This document shows positions 6,432 to 10,020 of a stretch of 10,020 nt of DNA, in pieces. The translations under genes and the position numbers were made by a program. The notes below the pieces were generated by a model, which was not told the origin of the DNA, searched no databases, and saw nothing but the letters and a program-made list of their open reading frames with translations. The number at the start of each line of letters is the position of its first letter. Positions within the stretch are counted from its first letter, which is position 1. Source of the DNA: Bacillota bacterium (GTDB lineage: Bacteria > Bacillota > Bacilli > Bacillales_B > DSM-18226); the NCBI GenBank assembly GCA_030705665.1, contig JAUZQA010000102.1, positions 1 to 10,020 on the forward strand, written 5' to 3'.

Positions 6432-6462
6432 AAAAAAGGCTGAACCAAAAGTGGCTCAGCCT
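6432..6462 (-). terminator. Terminator of purA
   Basis: An 11-bp stem (AGGCTGAGCCA with TGGTTCAGCCT, one G-T pair) with a 4-nt loop is followed by TTTTTT. It starts about 10 nt after the purA stop codon. Confidence 0.93.
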
Positions 6463-6472
6463 CTAATAAACC

Positions 6473-7762
6473 TTACAGTCTCCAAGGGTTGCTTACGATG
6501 TTTGTTTGCTCACGTGCAGGTCCGACAGAGAAGGTTGATAAAGGAATCCCTGTAAGCTGAGAAACACGTTCTACATAGTGGCGGGCATTGGCAGGAAGCT
6601 CATCTAATGACTTGCAGCTTGTAATGTCCTCTGTCCAGCCTGGAAGCTCTTCATATACAGGCTCACATTTTTTCAAAATATTTAAGTTTGCTGGATATTC
6701 ATCAATTAATTGACCATCATAGCGGTATGCTGTACAAATTTTAACTGTTTCTAATCCAGTTAAAACGTCAATCGAGTTAAGAGATAGGTCCGTAATTCCA
6801 CTAACCCGGCGGGCATGGCGAACCACGACACTGTCATACCAGCCAATGCGGCGCGGACGTCCGGTTACTGTTCCATACTCACGGCCAACTTCACGAATCC
6901 GATCGCCGATTTCATTATTTAATTCTGTAGGGAATGGACCGTCACCCACACGAGAAGTGTAAGCTTTGCAAACACCCACTACATGGTTAATTTTTGTTGG
7001 ACCTACACCGGAACCAATCGTTACACCGCCAGCTACCGGATTGGAGGAAGTAACAAACGGATAGGTACCCTGATCGATATCAAGCATTACACCTTGTGCA
7101 CCTTCAAAAAGTACACGGCGGCCTTCATCCAAGGCATCATTAAGAATAACGGATGTATCGAGAACATATTTCTTAATTTGCTGGCCATATTCAAAATACT
7201 CTTCCAAAATTTCTTCTTTTGTAAAGCCGGTTGTTTCATATACCCGTTCTAATAAACGATTCTTTTCTTTTAGGTTTTTTTCAAGCTTTTCTTCAAATAC
7301 TTCACGGTCCAACAGGTCAGCCATCCGAATACCCACACGGGCTGCCTTATCCATGTAGGCAGGACCAATTCCCTTTTTCGTTGTTCCGATTTTATTTTCA
7401 CCTTTATTTGCTTCCTCAACCTCATCCAATTTTAAATGATAAGGGAGGATGACATGCGCACGATTGCTGATGCGAAGATTATCAGTTGTAATACCTCTTT
7501 CATGAAGACCTGCAAGTTCTTCCACAAGTGACTTTGGATTAACAACCATTCCGTTGCCGATCACACAAATCTTTTCCTTATTAAAAATCCCTGATGGAAT
7601 CAAACGCAATTTATATGTTTCACCATTAAACTTAATCGTATGGCCTGCATTATCTCCACCTTGATAGCGGGCAACAACCTCAGCGTTTTCCGAAAGAAAG
7701 TCAGTAATTTTACCTTTTCCTTCGTCTCCCCATTGTGTACCAACAACTACTACAGATGTCAT
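6473..7762 (-). CDS. purA: Adenylosuccinate synthetase
   Basis: Cytoplasmic enzyme of AMP synthesis: it joins IMP and aspartate, with GTP hydrolysis, to make adenylosuccinate, the first committed step from IMP to AMP. The 429-aa product is full length. Visible motifs are the N-terminal GDEGKGK loop (12-18) with catalytic D13, H41 in the DNAGHT motif, the family signature GTTKKGIGP (126-134), TGRPRRIGW (300-308), NSIDVLTGL for guanine recognition (329-337) and SVGPARE (412-418). The start has GGAGG 8 nt upstream. The gene stands alone, with a terminator on each side. An inverted pair of PurR boxes lies upstream, so adenine-responsive repression is likely, as known for B. subtilis purA. Nothing unusual in the coding part. 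Confidence 0.99.
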   Translation of the reverse strand: MTSVVVVGTQWGDEGKGKITDFLSENAEVVARYQGGDNAGHTIKFNGETYKLRLIPSGIFNKEKICVIGNGMVVNPKSLVEELAGLHERGITTDNLRISNRAHVILPYHLKLDEVEEANKGENKIGTTKKGIGPAYMDKAARVGIRMADLLDREVFEEKLEKNLKEKNRLLERVYETTGFTKEEILEEYFEYGQQIKKYVLDTSVILNDALDEGRRVLFEGAQGVMLDIDQGTYPFVTSSNPVAGGVTIGSGVGPTKINHVVGVCKAYTSRVGDGPFPTELNNEIGDRIREVGREYGTVTGRPRRIGWYDSVVVRHARRVSGITDLSLNSIDVLTGLETVKICTAYRYDGQLIDEYPANLNILKKCEPVYEELPGWTEDITSCKSLDELPANARHYVERVSQLTGIPLSTFSVGPAREQTNIVSNPWRL

Positions 7763-7821
7763 TTAGAGCACCTCCAAATTTATTCAAACACATATATAAT
7801 GTCATTTTTTAACCCAAAAAC

Positions 7822-7851
7822 AGTTTACCAATTTTACTGTACTAAAGTCAA
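7822..7851 (-). promoter_or_regulatory. Candidate sigma-A promoter of purA
   Basis: TTGACT (7846-7851, 5 of 6) and TAAACT (7822-7827, 4 of 6) on the minus strand are 18 nt apart. The PurR box pair begins a few bases upstream of the -35, the usual arrangement in PurR-controlled promoters. This predicts a leader of roughly 50 nt before the start codon. Confidence 0.6.
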
Positions 7852-7854
7852 TCT

Positions 7855-7900
7855 AAACACGAACATTTTATATTACACTACTAATTTATGTTCGTAAAAT
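7855..7900. promoter_or_regulatory. PurR operator: two inverted PurBoxes upstream of purA
   Basis: CGAACAT at 7860-7866 on the plus strand and the same heptamer on the minus strand (7888-7894) face each other, each in an AT-rich flank, matching the core of the Bacillus PurBox (AWWWCCGAACWWT). Two such boxes in inverted orientation upstream of the -35 are the known target of the PurR repressor, which releases DNA when PRPP is high. The plus-strand box matches about 12 of 14 consensus positions and the other is weaker. Confidence 0.8.
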
Positions 7901-7911
7901 ATTAATATACT

Positions 7912-7948
7912 AAAAAAGGATTAACCAATTAAACTGGTTAATCCTTTT
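7912..7948 (-). terminator. Terminator downstream of dnaB
   Basis: A perfect 14-bp stem (arms 7914-7927 and 7935-7948, 7-nt loop) is followed on the minus strand by TTTTTT. It lies about 95 nt after the dnaB stop, beyond the small repeat, and insulates purA from upstream transcription. Confidence 0.93.
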
Positions 7949-7983
7949 ATTTAATACTAATATATTTCTTTGAACTTCAATAA

Positions 7984-8042
7984 CTGTCTAGCTCCAGCTC
8001 CCAGCGACTAGTGTACTTCGCTAAACGGTCGCTTCCGCTTTT
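7984..8042. repeat. Short dispersed repeat of the Bacillus type (CTGTCTAGCTCCAG... GCTTCCGCTTTT)
   Basis: The block starts with CTGTCTAGCTCCAGC and ends with GGTCGCTTCCGCTTTTC. From memory, these ends match a small interspersed repeat common between genes of many Bacillaceae genomes; I could not search for copies. Inside, AGCGAC (8003-8008) and GTCGCT (8028-8033) are exact inverted arms. It is more GC-rich than the flanking intergenic DNA and abuts the dnaB stop codon at 8043. It has no ORF. Its role is unknown; hairpin formation at mRNA 3' ends is possible. Confidence 0.6.
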
Positions 8043-9401
8043 CTACGCTGGCACCATGGAATCGTCGAAACGTCTTTCGAGGTTGACGAATTTATTATAT
8101 TCTTTTACAAAGGCAAGCGAAACCGTTCCAGTCGGACCATTACGCTGTTTTGCAATAATAATTTCAATGATATTTTTGTTCTCTGATTCTTTATCGTAAT
8201 AATCATCACGGTAGAGGAAGGCTACAATATCGGCATCCTGCTCAATACTACCTGATTCACGAATATCGGACATCATTGGACGCTTATCCTGACGCTGCTC
8301 AACACCACGGGAAAGCTGGGAAAGAGCAATTACAGGCACTTGAAGCTCACGTGCGAGCTGCTTTAATGACCTTGAAATTTCCGATACTTCCTGCTGTCGG
8401 TTCTCGCCTGATCGGCCGCTTCCGAGAATCAACTGTAAGTAATCAATCAAGATCATTCCTAAACCATGCTCTTGCTTCAAGCGGCGGCATTTGGCACGGA
8501 TGTCATTCACCCGTACTCCAGGGGTATCGTCAATAAAAATTCCGGCATTTGACAAGCTTCCCATTGCCATGGTCAACTTGCTCCAATCCTCATCGGTTAA
8601 AGAGCCTGTCCTTAACCTCTGGGCATCAATATTGCCTTCGGCGCAAAGCATACGCATCACCAGCTGCTCCGCACCCATCTCAAGACTAAAAATCGCTACG
8701 TTTTCACCTGTTTTGGTCGCAACATTTTGGGAGATATTTAAAGCGAATGCTGTTTTACCAACAGATGGACGGGCTCCAACAATAATTAAATCGTTGCGCT
8801 GAAACCCTGCTGTCATTTTATCAAGCTCGGTAAAACCTGTGGCAATCCCGGTAATCTCGCCGACCCGCGCATGCATGGATTCAATATTATCGTATGTCCG
8901 AACAAGCACATCTTTAATATTATGGAATGCACCGGCATTTTTGCGCTGTGCAACCTCTAAAATACTTTTTTCAGCTTCACCTAAAACTGTTTCTACTTCA
9001 TCCTCACGGGTATATCCATCCTGAGCAATGTTCGTAGCTGTTCGAATTAAACGGCGAAGCAATGATTTTTCTTCTATTATTCTAGCATAATACTCCATAT
9101 TCGCCGCGGTCGGCACAGAAGCAGCAAGTTCACTTAAATAACTAACGCCGCCGGTATCCTCTAAAAGCTTAGCAGCAGCAAGTTCTTCAGTAACCGTAAT
9201 TAAGTCAACGGCTTTACCTTCATCATTTAATTTTAACATCGCATTAAATATCTTTTGATGGGCAGCACGGTAAAAGTCCTCGGGTATTAAAATCTCAGAA
9301 GCTAATGTTAGGGAAGATGGTTCCAGAAAAATGGCACCTAAAACAGCCTGTTCTGCTTCAATATTTTGCGGGGGAATGCGGTCTGCAAATAAATCACTCA
9401 T
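8043..9401 (-). CDS. dnaB: Replicative DNA helicase DnaB (named DnaC in B. subtilis)
   Basis: Hexameric ATP-driven 5'-3' helicase that unwinds DNA at the replication fork and partners with primase DnaG and the loader DnaI. Full length at 452 aa. The N-terminal primase-contact domain spans about 10-110 (PPQNIEAEQAVLG near the start), a linker follows to about 185, then the RecA-type motor: Walker A GARPSVGKT (209-217, K216), SLEMG (239-243) with the catalytic Glu, Walker B LIDYLQL (318-324), DIRESGSIEQDAD (379-391) and the KQRNGPTG segment (418-425) of the arginine-finger region. No intein interrupts these motifs. The start has GGAGG 7 nt upstream. It follows rplI by 119 nt, a conserved pairing in Bacillus. 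The last residues (SMVPA) run directly into a repeat element. Confidence 0.99.
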   Translation of the reverse strand: MSDLFADRIPPQNIEAEQAVLGAIFLEPSSLTLASEILIPEDFYRAAHQKIFNAMLKLNDEGKAVDLITVTEELAAAKLLEDTGGVSYLSELAASVPTAANMEYYARIIEEKSLLRRLIRTATNIAQDGYTREDEVETVLGEAEKSILEVAQRKNAGAFHNIKDVLVRTYDNIESMHARVGEITGIATGFTELDKMTAGFQRNDLIIVGARPSVGKTAFALNISQNVATKTGENVAIFSLEMGAEQLVMRMLCAEGNIDAQRLRTGSLTDEDWSKLTMAMGSLSNAGIFIDDTPGVRVNDIRAKCRRLKQEHGLGMILIDYLQLILGSGRSGENRQQEVSEISRSLKQLARELQVPVIALSQLSRGVEQRQDKRPMMSDIRESGSIEQDADIVAFLYRDDYYDKESENKNIIEIIIAKQRNGPTGTVSLAFVKEYNKFVNLERRFDDSMVPA

Positions 9402-9440
9402 ATAAAAACCTCCATTCTAAGAGGAATAATTGGTATAAAA

Positions 9441-9470
9441 GAGAAAAAGTGACCAGCCAACACCGATCAC
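9441..9470 (-). terminator. Terminator or attenuator hairpin between rplI and dnaB
   Basis: On the minus strand GTGATCGG and CTGGTCAC (9470-9463 and 9456-9449) form an 8-bp stem including two G-T pairs, with a 6-nt loop, then TTTTTCTC. It sits about 50 nt after rplI and 48 nt before dnaB. The stem is weaker than the other terminators here, so partial read-through into dnaB is plausible. Confidence 0.6.
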
Positions 9471-9483
9471 ATTTACCTCTACT

Positions 9484-9511
9484 ATTTTATCATGTTTATT
9501 TTAAAAGTGAA
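9484..9511 (-). promoter_or_regulatory. Possible dnaB promoter with extended -10
   Basis: TTCACT (9506-9511) and TAAAAT (9484-9489) on the minus strand are 16 nt apart, and the -10 is preceded by TGA, an extended -10 element. If used, transcription would start near 9477, just before the hairpin at 9449-9470. By-eye match only. Confidence 0.35.
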
Positions 9512-9520
9512 TGGGTAAAA

Positions 9521-9970
9521 TTAGTTTCCTTCTTTGACATGTACATCCAACACAGCCGTTACATCATGATACAGCTTAACTGGAACCTTTGTATGGCCAA
9601 GAGTACGAATCGCATCTGCCAATTCCATTTTCCTTTTGTCGATTTTGATACCGTGCTTTTTCTGCAATTCTTCAGATATTTGCTTCGTTGTAATCGATCC
9701 GAATAACCGTCCGCCTTCACCAGCTTTTGCTGTCAGTTCAACTTTTACCTTTTCTATCACTTCTTTTAATTTTTTTGCTTCAGTAAGCTCTTCAGCTGCT
9801 TGCTTTTCCTCTTTTTTCTTTTGAGCCGAGAGTAGGCTCATACTGGATTGATTTGCTTCAATTGCCAAACCTTGTTTAATTAAAAAGTTATGGGCATAGC
9901 CATCCGCTACATTTTTTACTTCGCCTTTTTTACCTTTTCCTTTTACATCCTTTAAAAAAATAACTTTCAT
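9521..9970 (-). CDS. rplI: 50S ribosomal protein L9
   Basis: Structural protein of the large ribosomal subunit, bound to 23S rRNA at the base of the L1 stalk and important for frame maintenance. The 149-aa product has the usual L9 layout: an N-terminal rRNA-binding domain (1-52) with the family signature from G13 through G24-Y25 and NFLIKQGLA (28-36), a long charged connecting helix (about 41-75), and a C-terminal domain with GGRLFGSIT (86-94). Length is normal. The ATG overlaps the gdpP stop as ATGA, with GGAGG 9 nt upstream inside gdpP, so the two are probably co-translated, a conserved order in Firmicutes. Confidence 0.98.
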   Translation of the reverse strand: MKVIFLKDVKGKGKKGEVKNVADGYAHNFLIKQGLAIEANQSSMSLLSAQKKKEEKQAAEELTEAKKLKEVIEKVKVELTAKAGEGGRLFGSITTKQISEELQKKHGIKIDKRKMELADAIRTLGHTKVPVKLYHDVTAVLDVHVKEGN

Positions 9971-10020
9971 TCTTTTTTTCCTCCTTCAATGTATTCGTCA
10001 ATTGCTTGTTTAAGCATCTC
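9967..10020 (-). CDS. gdpP: GdpP (YybT), cyclic-di-AMP phosphodiesterase, C-terminal tail only
   Basis: Seventeen codons and a TGA are visible, reading [17 protein letters not shown]. The frame is open to the right edge and stops 4 nt into rplI. Gene order (gdpP directly before rplI in Bacillus and other Firmicutes) and the EGG-type tail support GdpP, a membrane PAS-GGDEF-DHH/DHHA1 enzyme that degrades c-di-AMP. No catalytic domain lies in the window, so the call depends mainly on context. Confidence 0.75.
   Translation of the reverse strand, partial: EMLKQAIDEYIEGGKKE

Noticed and set aside
6320..6437. A minus-strand open frame between purA and tRNA-Lys ending in ...HKCPTSV that reads like a basic peptide
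   Set aside because: No usable ATG, GTG or TTG start with a ribosome binding site in frame, it begins inside the purA terminator, and it is short. It could be a gene remnant, but nothing supports that.
7640..7897. An 85-codon plus-strand open frame running from purA into its promoter region
   Set aside because: It covers the PurR operator and the purA start on the opposite strand, and the predicted peptide is low-complexity and Asn/Tyr/Phe-rich, as expected from AT-rich DNA.
9305..9706. A 133-codon plus-strand open frame crossing the rplI-dnaB gap
   Set aside because: It overlaps the start of dnaB, the intergenic terminator and the end of rplI on the other strand. Its composition does not look like a real protein and no start signal is seen.
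1..10020. Search for mobile elements, CRISPR arrays, prophage or defence genes
   Set aside because: No transposase, integrase, direct-repeat array or atypical gene was seen. The long conserved gene order argues for stable core chromosome.

Overview
The window looks like a core chromosomal segment of a low-GC Firmicute in the Bacillaceae (Bacillus or a close relative). The protein families, their order (gdpP - rplI - dnaB - purA - tRNA cluster - M23 peptidase - walR - walK - walH - walI), AT-rich intergenic DNA, strong GGAGG-type ribosome binding sites and factor-independent terminators all agree with this. Every gene I support lies on the minus strand, so transcription runs from high to low coordinates. 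In Bacillus this block sits close to the replication origin and is read in the direction of fork movement (known from relatives, not shown by this window).

Layout in transcription order. (1) 10020-9521: the last codons of gdpP (c-di-AMP phosphodiesterase) overlap the start of rplI (ribosomal protein L9) as ATGA. (2) 9520-9402: a leader with a possible promoter followed at once by a terminator-like hairpin. (3) 9401-8043: dnaB, the replicative helicase (called dnaC in B. subtilis). It is followed by a short dispersed Bacillus-type repeat that starts at its stop codon, and then a 14-bp terminator hairpin. (4) 7910-6473: a PurR operator pair, a sigma-A-like promoter and purA, ending in a terminator at 6432-6462. 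(5) 6278-5769: promoter, tRNA-Lys, tRNA-Glu, tRNA-Asp and tRNA-Phe, then a terminator. An unusual 39-nt hairpin lies between Glu and Asp. (6) 5768-5411: a long non-coding upstream region with an exact match to the WalR binding consensus and two inverted repeats. (7) 5410-4118: a secreted LysM-G5-M23 cell-wall endopeptidase, ending in a terminator. (8) 3936-1: the walR-walK-walH-walI operon, tightly packed with short overlaps; walI (yycI) runs off the left edge.

How it works together: WalK senses cell-wall status and phosphorylates WalR, which controls autolysin genes; WalH and WalI are membrane partners that modulate WalK. The peptidase directly upstream of walR is a predicted peptidoglycan hydrolase. 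It has a consensus WalR box in its own upstream DNA, so the window probably holds both the regulator and one of its output enzymes. The other genes are housekeeping functions (translation, replication, adenine nucleotide synthesis, tRNAs). I found no mobile element, CRISPR array, toxin-antitoxin or defence system, and no wholly new system. The most interesting signals are regulatory.
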